Positions 32,601 to 46,100 of a DNA stretch of 64,000 nucleotides are shown piece after piece; the stretch's first letter is position 1, and each line of letters starts with the position of its first letter. A program made the position numbers and the translations under genes. The stretch is from Membranipora membranacea (taxonomy: Eukaryota; Bryozoa; Gymnolaemata; Cheilostomatida; Membraniporidae): the NCBI GenBank assembly GCA_914767715.1, contig OU612068.1, positions 21,700,001 to 21,764,000 on the forward strand. Reading direction: 5' to 3'. The notes beneath the pieces are model-generated. The model saw only the letters and a list, made by a program, of their open reading frames with translations, was not told the DNA's origin and made no database searches.

Positions 32601-35600
32601 TTTGCTCCAATTGGTTGGGGAGAGACAACACATTGGCTAACCAGTTGCTACATGGTGTTAGCTCTTACCTGTCTAGATTCTTGAGAATATTGGCATCATC
32701 ACTCTGGCGAGTTAACATGAAACCCAAGGCGGCGTGGTGGTTTTCTAATACTGCACTGTAAATAAAAAGTCATCAAAATAAGCTTTATAGTGTCGAGTCT
32801 ATGTATCAGACTAACTGTCATGACCTGTTCAAGTTTTAGCAGATACAATATTCTCCTTTAGCAAAAGAGACAAAAGACTGTTGCTAAGATGTGTTACAAC
32901 CGAAGATCTGAAATCTAATCACATACAATCTAACAATCTCGTAGTTAGGAACAGATAAATCAAAATTTCAATTTCGTTTACCCTACAGGGTGAAAATATG
33001 AATGGAGCGGAACCTAGCAATCAGGCCTAACATTATTGCATTATAGAATCAGGTTTGAGCAAAATCAAAATATCCAGTTATTGCTGTTTTTAATGGAGAA
33101 AATACAAAATTCAGATTGTAACGAGAGCGTAAACTTGCACGCTGACAGTTAATTTGCTAAGTTCAAGTACTTCTTATAATTTAAATTCTGTCTAGTTATT
33201 ATAAACAAACAAAAATTCCATACATCATTGTAGAGTCTGCCTTTAGATTACTTACATATCATTATATAGTAGAGCTAGTTTATCTTTGCTATTGACTAGG
33301 AAAGAGCTTGTTCTGGCAGGATGATCAACATCGTGTATAACAGCAGCGATTAATGCTGCCACTTCATCTTGAGTGTCCAACAGCTTCTATAAAAAAAGTA
33401 ATCAACGCACTATGAAAGTGGTTATTATATAATATAGAATTGTCATTAAAAAATTTAACAACGAGGCAATGCAACTGCAATGTTGTTTAGGAGTTATCTT
33501 TCACATTCTAACAAAATAAATGTTTGGTACAATTGCCCAACATGATTGGATTGGTTGTAAAATCACAGATCTTTTACAAATCTGGTCCTAGGGTAAGAAG
33601 GAATAACACAGTTGAAAATTGTTGTTTTTAAGCAGAGAAGAATGAATAATATTTTGTGCATAGAATGTTACCTTGACCCTTTTATGCTATGCGAATTTCT
33701 CAATGAAAAACAGGTACATTCCAAAAGTAGGTCAAAAATTTGAGATAAATAGATAAAGAGTTTAATTTGGGTCTTAATGACAAGAAATATGGCTTTTATT
33801 TTAATTTAGTGCCTGGCGTAGGTAATACAGAGCGAGATCCGGTATTGATCCGAGGCACTTTGACACAAACATGTTAGATAATCTGTTTTGTTCCACATAT
33901 TTGTGGTGTGATTAATTTAGGGAGCTGAAGTCGACAGGAGAGTGTTTTGCAGACCATCTATTTCTTGTTTCCATGTTTTTGATGTGATTACCAGTGCATT
34001 GGTTTGAGTACACCTGTGCAGATTGGGAGGTAGGTAGCAGCACACACCATAACTCACAAAAAAATTGGTTACAATAATTAGCATAAGCATCTTTCTAATT
34101 AAATTTGTGTAAATATGTTGTGCCATAATGTAATGTAATGTAATGTAATGTGCCATGCAGTAAATTTGTGAAAAAATAAATAATTTCGATCAGTACAACA
34201 ACATTAAAAAACCGTCAGCGCCATTAATGGTAAAAGAACCTCAGCCAATTCACATTTGGGGATGTGATATGAGATTTTCTTTGAAATTAACTTTGACACC
34301 CACTTTCCTTGCATGAATCACCGGAATTTCAGTGAATTTCACGAAGGCTCAAAAAGTGATTGTGACATAATCAGGTTTTTGGTATAATTCTAGAGCCCTC
34401 AGAAATATTTAGAATACTATTCTTGAATTGAATTTTACATTGGTAATTGTGTTAGAAACACTTTACAATTTAAGCCTGAACCATATCTCTCTCTGTTGTT
34501 TAGCAGACGAATACTAAAAGGCACAAATCTCGATGTTCTAGCTTCATAAACAATTTCAATAAACAGCCTGTAGCCCAGTTTCAACTGATTTTCGCTCAAA
34601 GTTGGGATTAGAAGGTACTAAAGAGGTATTTTTTTGTATACACCCTCATTTAGTACCTTCTCATCCCAACTTTGAGTGAAAATCTAGATAAGACTGAAAA
34701 CTCTTGAATGATACCAAGAAACTGATTCTGTCGCAATTGCGTAAGTTTTCAATACTTATAGCAATAATAACATCACTGTTTAATAGTTAAAAAAAAATAG
34801 TAATGCCTTCTCATTATTCTAGTTATAATATTTATAGAAGAGACTATTGGTATTTTTATAATTGTGTACAAGTTAGGAGTTGCCTCTACCTCAGATTGGT
34901 CGCATAAGTAGGCCTAATCATATAAATACTATTTATCTAGACATGTAAATAGTATTTGTCTAGACATATAAGTTGTATTTATATGTCTATGGTCGCACTT
35001 CTTACCTTTGGTCTCATTTTATCGAGGAAGTAAGAGGTAGCCTGGAGCACGTCGGCGGCGTGAGTAGCGTTGTGATAAGTGTTCTCTCTTCGGTAATTAT
35101 TACCGACCAACTGTAACCAGTTAGCCATTGTACTATCCTCAATACCCAGGTGCTCCATAGCTCCAAACCGCTCAAATATCTTCATGCCAAGAGGTACAAG
35201 AGCGCTGTAATTAGAGAAACTGTGTTTGTACCTAAAATGTTTATTTGCAACTAATTTGGGGAATGAAAATGATCATACCATGCAAGGTGCAGTTGGACTC
35301 AAAAAAGTCAAATTCTGTACAGTTTTAAAGCACTTGGGATTTAAAATAATCCTCAAATGTTTAGTTATCAAAGAAACTACAAAAGCATTATAAGAAACGT
35401 ACTTAAAATTTCTGTGAATTTACCAATAGGGAAATAGAATTATTAAAATTCCAGTGAGAGTGAAAAATTTCTTCCTTAAGTCTATCATGTACACCATTTG
35501 ACACGACGCCAAGTGTCATCAATAGTTTAGTGAGACTAATAGCTCAATGTCTGTAGGATTTCCTGGGCGATGCATACCTTGTATAGATTATTAAATAAAT

Positions 35601-37141
35601 AACGATTATATTTCATAATCATAAAGATCAAAAAAAGCTTTTTGTTTGATCTTTTGATCGTAGGAAGTAAATGCCCATATTAAGGAAAGAAACGTCAATT
35701 AATACGCTAATCCAGGCACTACAGGCAGGGCCGTAGTTTAGAAAAAATGGCAGGGGAGGCAACAATCTGAGGCAGGTCCAAAACACTGCTAGGAGGGGTG
35801 CTGCGACCCCTCCAAACCAATTGAGGTGATATAAATAGCAAAAGTAAATTCCAAAGGAGCTGTTTATGACATGGATTATTCAACTAATTTGTTTTTAGGC
35901 CACCTTATTTAGCTTTCTAGGGGAGACAGTGCCACCCTGCCATCCCCAAAACTACGGGCCTGACAGAAGGAAGTCTCACTTTTTATCGGTGAGTCTCTCT
36001 AGACGGAGAAGGTCGAATGTCCAGGAGGCGTTATCCTCGAGAAGCTCCTCCACCTCCGGAGACATGTACTGCTGTGGGGGCTGTTTGGTAGATGAGTGAA
36101 GTTTGAACGACGAACCAAGCTTACTAGATATACCTGTAAAGCATAATATATAATATTGCTGTCTGTCAGAGTTGATAATGACTGACACTGATGCGCATGG
36201 AAGTGTTATATAGTGACGATTATGTTTCCAAGTCAGAAGTCCCACTTTTCGACCTCTGACAGCAGTAACCCAGCGGGAAGCATTTCTGCTAAGACTGGAG
36301 CTGCAGTGTAAAGTAACATGATATGATATATCTGAAGAACTTCAGAGGGGATACAACTTGTAAGATCACCTGATCGAAATCCGATCTGATTTATTTGAAT
36401 TTAGAGGCGTTTTGATCAGCAATGGTAGATTCAAGTTTGTTTTATGGAATGCTTGAGATCTACGGGTCTCTGAGCCCTGAACCGCGGTTGGTTCAATTTA
36501 CTTCAACCAGCCCTTCTAAAAGACAAGACTAGAGCTGATCAATCTGTGTTACACATTTGGTTCCCATTTTGCACACACCTTGGCCTTCTTAACAATTATT
36601 TACAGCAATTTGCTCAATATAAGAAACCACGTACAAACCTAATATCTTGGTTATCTTGATAGTTTTATTTCATCTATGGCCATAAACTGCAAATTTATCG
36701 ATTATCTTTAAGTCTAAATCTCATGTCAGGCCTAGATGTGTTACAGAATTAGCTGACGGTAATGTACTTACTTGGCTTGTGACTAAAGGCCTGGCGTGTC
36801 TGACTAGAATAACTTGACTTCTACAAAGAAAAATCACATATCATGGAAGGGTAATAATATATATAATATATTATATTATGTATGTATGTATTTGTATCAA
36901 TTTTCATGATGAAATGGGTTGTTTCTTCTAAGTGCTCCGTTATAAAATAAAGATATCAAATTCTTAATAAAACATGACTAAGAATACGTTTAAAATGAGT
37001 TATGTAAAAATAGAGTTTAGCAGTCTTGCACAGTTTGATCTAAATCAGAATTTTCTGGCATTTACTCTATACCTTGGCACACGGTATCTACCAGATGGCA
37101 GTTTATCAAAGTCTATCACAAAGTCTAGCCCAAAGCATGTC

Positions 37142-37175
<34 letters not shown>

Positions 37176-40100
37176 ATATAGATGGAAGACTAATGATACG
37201 TTTCGAAACACGAGGTTGGCAGATTAAATAGAACACACTGGTTTACCGTGAGGCAGGCCTGTATAACAACAATGCTTTGATGATTATTATAAATTAATAT
37301 GTTTAGAATCATATCTATGCCCCAATACACAGGTTTAAGTTACCAACACCTTTCAAGCGATCTGTTTCGCTTCATATACCTACTATAATTTAAAGTTTTT
37401 TACAGCAATGGAAAACATTTTGGCTGCTACGATACTTAATAGAGCTGGTAAACACATTTGTGGGTCAGATTGTTACACATAATAATTTACCAAATCAGAC
37501 TGTTAAAAGTTTTGTGGTTAAAATAATCAATGTATAATCTGTTACCACTTTGCTAGCATTTTTGTGTTTAGGTTTATCAATAAGGCCCATTTGCAATTGG
37601 AGCTATATATTATAGATTCCATATATTGTAGAAGCAATATATTATAGTATGAGTGAGCACAACTAAAGAATGCATGGCCCAAAACTGATCGTCAATTCCC
37701 AAACTTAATTCACCAAATAAATGTTTTGCAATAATCGTTAACTTAAATGAAATTTTAACTGGTATTCCAAAACAGATTTAAGGATAATTAGTTTTTTGTG
37801 ACTGGGATGGGTGATGTTTAAAAAAGATAAGGTTTTTTCAATTCTAAAATAAGTAGGAATCAACATAGTGGTTAAGGGCGAGGCCTTAATTTCTGTGCCA
37901 ACTCTCGTAGTACGTAGACAGGTCAGAGTAGCCTTGTCGCGCAACTTCTTTTTTGGAAAAGGTGGCCGCGTGACAAGGTTAAGGTCATAGCACACTGTGG
38001 GACCGACAAACATCAGTATTCAGTGGACTGCAGCAGTGAGGTTCAAACACAGGACCTCCAGTGAGTACCGGCGCTCAAACCAATTGAGCCAACCGAGACT
38101 CCATCCTCAGACATTTGATTTTGACGTTGCAAGATATGTTCTAATCCACGAGAAGTCAGACTATCCTTTACTCATACTTTTATAATTCTTTGTGTTATCC
38201 CCTGCCCATGTAGCAGTATAAACACTCAAATCTCGCAGCAGTTTGTGACAAAATAAACCAACCAAACTCCAAATAAGAAAAAAATCGAGACTTACATCGC
38301 AAAGACCCTCGACATAATCGTTGGTGAGTGGGTCCTCCTCCTTAACTTGGTGTATATGTGGAGCAAAGAGTTCTGTGGTCTGTAGTATCTCCAGTACCCT
38401 TTCTAACACCTGACCCACATTGTTATTTGGTGAGCTGGCCTGTGCATCATTCAGTAAATTAATTACCTGAAATATAATATAATATAAATAATAAAATAAT
38501 ATATCTAACCAAGAAGTAAGAGACTGAGTGTTAGTTGACTCCTTGAACTAACTGAGCAAATTCGGTGAAGAAAACAATGAATAAATCGAGAAATGGTCAA
38601 TGATGACTCACTAAAACAATTAAAAATCTGTTTTGCAATATTCTTAAATTTGAGATAAAATCTTAATTTTTTAGATAAATTAAAATTTCAATTTCAAAAA
38701 TATATATTATGGTCAGAGCTAACAAACCTGAGACATGTTGACCGCTGTTACTGAAATTTATGTGTCTGAAACTGCGGAGTGCATCTAACCCTTAATCTAA
38801 CCTTACATTTTTATGAATCTAGAGATCTCAAATAATCATAAATTAAAAGTTCATGACTTTAAATTCTGAGTGAATATTCTTTCCACGAAACCTGACAAAG
38901 CAATAAGCGATCCTGTGAGAGTTGAACTTATTGCTCAATTTGATCAATAAATTTAATACTGACACGATAATATTAATAATACACCGTAACACGTGAAAGA
39001 AACCCATGAAAATTTGCGGCAGACTACGACTTGGTTGGTTGCATGGTGACGTTGTCAAACAAAAAGAAAATATAAGCATTATTAAATCAAACAGCATAAA
39101 ATGTTATGGTTATGTCCTGGAAAAAGTTCAAAGTATTCGAAGTAATATTGAAATACATACCTGACCAATTTTAAGGTCTAAAATAAGAATTTTCGAAATC
39201 ATGCCACGTTTTCGAGAGGTTCATGTTTGGAGACAAAAAAAAATTTACTTACCTTCGTTATAGGGGCTTCTATCGTCATTGAATGATAGCGAGTAACTGA
39301 TTCCCTTCTTCGTATGTGCATCAAACCTGTCGAAACTAATATACATTGAGGTCTGGGCGTAATACTGTGAGATTTAAAATTTAGAAATGAATCTCACTTC
39401 AAATCTTTGACAAAAATTGTAGCTAACAACGAACAAAATTTATGAAAGATTATGAAATGTGACATGAAATCATACACCTCCACGTGACAATAGTTGCGAT
39501 GGTTGTGACACACAACAATGAAATCACATGGGTTTGGTTGTCTTTTAGAGCAGTCGGCAAACAAGGCGAATCAGGTATGTGATCGGTGGTAGCGATATAC
39601 ACAACAGCAAATAAAATGGGTGTCAATAAAGAAGAGGTATATTTTCCATCAAGAGTAATCCTCCTCAGCAGACGTCTAAAAGTCTAATAGTAAATTAACT
39701 TTTCCCAACCCATTTATTTACTAGTAAATTTGAAGATAGAACTAAAAGTACTCTTTCTACCCTTTTATATATTTAAGTACATTTGAAGATAGAAAGCAGA
39801 AATGTTTTGCAGAGCTTGCAGAAGAAGATAAAGATATCTTTGATTGACCTAGCTGGATGGCTTATGTGAAGTTTCCCAGGGTAGTCTATAGCTGATACAG
39901 GATCCACAAAAGTGACTGAAGGTGGTAATTAATTATATTTTGCCCTAAACAGCTTATGGCTGTGAGGTCAATTCTTGAAAAGAAAAATGTGTTATGATAA
40001 GTTTTGTTAACCAAAGCAGTGTTGCAAAACAGGATAGGTGTTCTTCCACATCTTATGGGTCTGATGGATGTTGCTGTGTTTGCAATTTACCATCAACAAG

Positions 40101-43100
40101 ATCCCACCAATGATATTGTTATCTCCTTAATCCGTCATGGGCTGTGATCAGTTTTGGTATTTTCATGTGTTTTTAAATACCTTCGAATAAAGTATCTAAT
40201 GTACTATTTTTTTAATCTTTTCGGGCTCCAAGACTCTCAGGGTCAAGTGCTTATGTACCGCAAAGGCCCGATCAATCAATTGAATAGTCAATAAAATTAA
40301 GAAAAAAAATTTTTTTCAACCTATTCAGGCCCATCTTGGGAGGGGTTCTAGGATTTTAGTCATTTTATAAACCACAAAACCCATAGCAGGTTTACCTGAT
40401 AGTGAGTAACCACTTTCCTCGACTATCAACGGAGTGATTGATCAGATTTAAATGTTTAATTAAGTTTTGAGGATAAAAAGAGTATCTATATACTCTTACG
40501 CTAAACATGATATTCGAAGAATTATAGTATGTCCGTTTTAAAACCACAATTTCTCCTGTGGGCGTCAGAGAAGTTTACATTTCTGAGGTGTAATGGTTCA
40601 ATTTTAAGACAACAGCATAATCGAGGTGACAAAATTCTATAACATCAATTTGTAGGAAACCACATCCAAGTCAAACAGTGACTGACAATTTGCATGCAAG
40701 CTATAATAGATCTAGCCGAGAAATATCCGCTATAATTCAGAAGACTATCAGCCTCCCTGCTTTGTTCTCTTTTTCAAAATATGTCAGGAAAAGCAAAACT
40801 ATGACAAGAGAAGGTTTGCTTGCGGTGAGCAGCAGCGCAGAAACTGATAAGGCAGTAGAGAGAGGAGACAATTTGACAGGAAGTGTGCAAGTTTACCTTC
40901 ACTTGAGCTCGATAGGGAAATGTAAGAGCCCCTGCGAAATGCTTTCATCTCTATTAGAAATGTACAAATTATTACAATTATGATTGAGCGACTTATTGTT
41001 TTTTTTTTGTAAGTTCTTCTTTTTTTGAATAGCCTCCAAATTCAATTATGAACGCGGTGAGAAAAACACTTCTTGTAAACACAAGTTGTACGGACCACTC
41101 TGGCAGGACAATTTCCGAATCACCTTTTGAGAGGTGTTTTACACTGGTATCTTGAGATTAATGGACTCTAAATTAATTTTATTGGGCAAAAAATCGAAAT
41201 ACATGATAGACAGTAACTGCCAAATTTTGAGTGGGACGATCAAAGGCGATTATATCAAGGATATCACATTTGGTGGTGTCGGTGAGGTCAAGGCTGTAAG
41301 GGGATACGGACCACTTTATTACGGAGAAAGTCCAATAATAGATGTAAAAAATCCATAAATAGTAAGACATCACAGACTCTTGTAAAACAAGACGCTGGTT
41401 TGTTTTTTTAATACGTGGTTTACAAGAATAAGTGTTGACAGTTGCATTTTCTGTGATACATTTGATACTTATTAAATGTTTTCAAAAACAAGGTGAATTG
41501 GAGTTTCAGTTTTATTGAAAGGAACATTTGAGAACAAATACACCTATTCTATAGCTGCACCAATTTGAGCATTGCATTTAAGTTAGTGTTAGCTTACCAT
41601 GGGTCCGAGGTTCGTATCGATGTTCCCACGAGTTTGGAGGTATAGGCTGTCCTTCGCTTTGAATGGCAGGAATTCTTATAATGATATGTCGTAACACTTT
41701 GCTGAAATATAGAGGTTTGGGTAAAAGGTTAAGGGAGGAAGTATAAGATTTACGGATAAAACCAAGTAGTTTTCCTGTTGTCAGTATAAAATGAGTAAAT
41801 TCAAAATCCAGGGAAGTACTAATGTACTTTAGTATGGGCGATGTTTTGATAACAGAACTCATTTAGGATCAAATGTGGGTACACTATAGTGTTTTATAGA
41901 ATAGTATAGTATAGCTCCTTACCGACCGATCAATCATGTGTAAGACGACGAAATGGAGACACGCGTGACGAACAAGGAAACGTTACACCCTTAACCAAAA
42001 GACTGATAGAGACACTAAGTGTACATTACTTTATAGACATACCCAGGTGTAGATTCTACAGGTACAACTTTACATTTACATAGAAGTGTGTCTCCATTCT
42101 TCCTCCGTAATGTTTGATGACCATCCCATACCTATAACGCAAACATTTAAAATTTTGGTAGTTACGGAATAAAATAAATACAGGGTTATGACATCTTCTG
42201 TCAGGTGGATTTACAGAGCTGGTAGCCTGTCAATATGGTCTAAAGGTCTAGCAACACATGCCGTATTTTCCATAGGATTGGGGCACTTCTAGATAGGCTA
42301 TGGTCTGGTCAAGGTGCTACTGTCTGTACTAAAAGTGCCCAAATCCTATGAAAAATATGGCATGTGTAGCCACAGCTTACCAGTTTTACAAGTCAGTTTA
42401 GATGAGCCATCACATCAAGGTGCGTAACGAAAAATTGGAGATTAAATAAAGAGTTGCCTTATCACAGAAACATTTAGTTTAGCAATCATACCAAATCAAA
42501 ATAATGCTGTTGTTATTACGTTATGCAAAGCTTTATCATTATGGTATTATATATTATATTTGATACCTATTAAATATTGTTAATAGCAACCTACTCTATA
42601 ACTTTGTAATAAAATGTAATTTAATAGGTCATAGATCATCAAAATTTTTATTTAAATTATAGAACATTCATTTTCTAAAGTTCAGACGTTAGATAAGCAT
42701 TTCTACGGACCAAAATTGAGGGACTTATGGGAAAAACTACACATTAACTTGCCAAAAGGTCAGGCATGCAAGAATTTGTAAAAAATCAAATTTATCATCT
42801 TCTGTGGCATTTACTCTGAAGGTTGTCGAAAAGAGTACAACCACAACAACTCTTCACCAACACGATAATGTAATAATGTACTAGACACGGACATAGCAGC
42901 GAGACAGTCATAGAGACATTCCTCGAGCTCACCTGGTATTTTTTCATGTGGTAGGTTAGCGTTTCCTCCTCGTTGCAGTTATCCACTTGTAGCTTATCCT
43001 GTATCTCGGTACCCACAACGTCTCCCGCCATGTACCCAGTCAACTTCTCAAATGCATTGTTCACAAACTGTAAACATTACAATCCATTATAAATTATGGC

Positions 43101-46100
43101 TAGATTATCCCTATAAATAATCTAAAATTGTGTGAGAAAAAATGGACTTGGCGTGGGTGGGGATAGAGTAGATTTTAACAATGGTGCCATGATCTCTCAG
43201 GCCATTTTTTCCCTTAAGTAGCTTAGTTCTTAGTAAAGCACATAATCTCTCTAACCCCCTCCCAACTCCTATCAGGGTGGCCAAAGTGTAGTTAATCAAA
43301 CCGCAGTTTTTTTCACTCTCAAGATCATAAACCCAAGGCCAAGCTAAATAATTAAAAAAGCCCATACAAAACCTGATTGAAATATATGTTTATATTATAT
43401 TACAACTATAGACCAGTGATGTTAGCAGTGGTATGTTCAGGCATATCAGTGATTCCATTATGGGGAGTCTAATGCCAAAGGATGAACTGCTTTTGACACT
43501 AAAAAGCACGGATTAACTATGTCATGCATAATTTGGCGATAAATTTCATGTGATCTGTAATCATCGGAAAGCCATTTTCATGTTATAAATCTTCAAAATG
43601 TATCATATTTAGGATATCGACTAATTTTTTTTTTAAATCAAACTGATCTGCTATATTTTATGGTCACTGGAACACAGACAATTAGTATTGTGGGCATAAT
43701 CACTCTTCGTCATTGTGATATTGGTTCCCGCCCAGTTCAATACAAGTATAATATAATAGATTAATAATTTATTTGTTCAATTCATCATTCCCTCCATATG
43801 TTACATTATGTCTCTCCCAGCAAGCAGTTGTTGATTAAAAAAATAAGGCAATTCAATTGTAATCATGAGATGGAAATATAGTGCATACCATTATTTCACA
43901 TCATAAGATACTTACTTCTTAAATGGGTTTCGAACAATGTTGGTTGGAGTTATCAATCCTTTTGTAAAATATTGGGGACAAAACTCTTAACCATTTGAGC
44001 GGCAGCACAATGGTCAAAGACAAACAGCTTATGTCGAGCTTAGACCTATTGCAGAGGAACTCCAGTAGCAGACTTATCTTCTATTGGGTGACTAGATAGC
44101 ATAGAGACCTTGCCCTTGTGGTGAATTCTACGACTTTTTAAGTCAGCATTAACCAACTTTTAGTTTGAATGCCCCGTTGATTTTTTTCTACCATAATGTT
44201 TGTTTTTGTAAAGTGGCTTTGCCCCATAAACGTACTTAACAGGCAGCTGGTTAACTTACCTCCGTTCTGAACTTGGTATCTGTGATCTCTACAGACTCTG
44301 AGATGTTTTGTAGAGCCATATACATAGCGCTACAAGCCTGTAACTGCTGATGAGCACGTAACTCCCCACGTTCTATGCTTATCAACTCATTATAACATGA
44401 ACCAATGTTCGTAGATTCAGAAAACCTCTGCAATAAGAAGAAAACATTAGTTTAGATCCTGTGAACACAAACGGGTAGCTGAAGAACCTGACATTGGCCT
44501 GTTATGACAAGCTTCTCATGGCAGGCTCAATGTATATGAAAGTGAATATCCAAACCCCCTGCTAATTCTCGCTTGAAAAGATGTACTGTCTGTATTATGA
44601 ATATGAAGAAAGTTGAGAAAGGCCTGATAGGTGAAGTAGTATTGTATAGTAGATCAAACAAAATGAAGTAGGATCAGATATTGATGGCTGAGCTTCTAAG
44701 CCTGAAGTAATGAAGTTTGAAGTGATTGGACTGTTAGTGCAACGTCAGGAAGTGGAACTTCAGTAAGCGCAACTTCAGTAAGCGCAACTCCAGTAAAAAC
44801 AACTTCAGTGAGCGCAACTTTAGTAAATGAAACATCAGTCAGTGCAATTTCAGTATAAGCACAAAAACTTCAGTGGAACACAACGTCAGTAAGTGCATTT
44901 TCAGTTACAGATACACCATAGCATCGGCAAAGAGAGAAATGATATTCGTTACATCACAGTATCCGAAACAATGGAACACTTTTTGGACATACGGATACTG
45001 AGCGCATATTTTGCGGTTACACAGAGGAAACACACATCGCATGAGAAACATTGGTACATGTATGCATTGGCAGCTTAAGCTTACAACTTCCACTTCTGAA
45101 TGCTAACAAGAAGCAAAAAATGAGTGTACATTGCAAACACAACTGGAAGACAGTGTGGTGCATCCCTCAGCCTAAGAAAACACATTAGCGTGTTGCTTCA
45201 GCAAGCCCAACAGCTTCAAAGGATGTATTTCGTAATATTTTTCTTACCAAAACATTGAATCAATATATTAAGTAGCAGAAGCAGAGTGAAACCTTTTTTA
45301 TTCTGAATCAGCATCAAAATGGGCCAACAAAGGATACCAAAGAAGTGAGTCTATTGATAGTTGATAGATCTTGCTGCATTTCTTCACGGACAGATTCAGG
45401 TTTTTTTGTGGAAACAGAATATGCTAGATAGACAAGTTATGATGAAGGTTCCTAGGAACTGGAACTGCTCAAAGGGCTAAGGGGCATAGATAATCAGAGA
45501 TATATCTCAATCGTAAAAAACTATCCATCATTCCAGCACCTCAAAAACCTGTCCATTCAAGAGTTAAAAACCATTATAAATGTATATTGTGTGCAAATCA
45601 TTTGTCACTTTTGATCAGATAGTAGGGTGCAAAGCCAAGGGCCTCCGCCAAAAGTTTGTCTCATTCATCAATTGATTGTCATGAGTTTGACGTCACAAAA
45701 ACAAACTCATATGCCAAGTCCTAGGTCAAGATTCATATTTCCCTGAAAGTGATTTTCTATACTTCAAGAGCAAATTGACTATCAGAGCTATTAGGGTGCA
45801 TCTGTGTTATGGCATGTGATTTCCTCCTTGCGGAAGCAATATACCTCAGAAAGTATTGGCATGGTGAAAAGTAAATTATGTTCTTCCCTTAGATGTATGA
45901 GAAAGACGTCATTAAGGAGGATTCACCATGAAAGATTGTGTGGTTCGAAGTTGTTTGTTTGTAGTGTTTGTTTTTGTTGTGATGTGAAGGAGAGCGACAG
46001 GCATGGAACTGTGGTGATTGATAGATGTTATTGACAGGCAGTGACAGGCAGTTGCAGGTTTCTGCTGTTTGACTCTTTCACCTGGCAGGTTCACCCTTGC

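Larger units (their letters stand above)
28999..44846. repeat. Segmental duplication, copy B
   Basis: The copy attached to the 5' PDE8 exons. Base 28999 aligns with base 1. Homology ends on the right at 44846, in the same minisatellite that ends copy A. Copy B holds the only exon 10. The introns show no gene other than PDE8; open frames in them that recur in both copies do so because the DNA is duplicated. Confidence 0.97.

Noticed and set aside
38588-40258. Transposon insertion in copy B
   Set aside because: No terminal repeats or target duplication at the ends, and it contains a conserved PDE8 exon, so it is ancestral sequence deleted from copy A.
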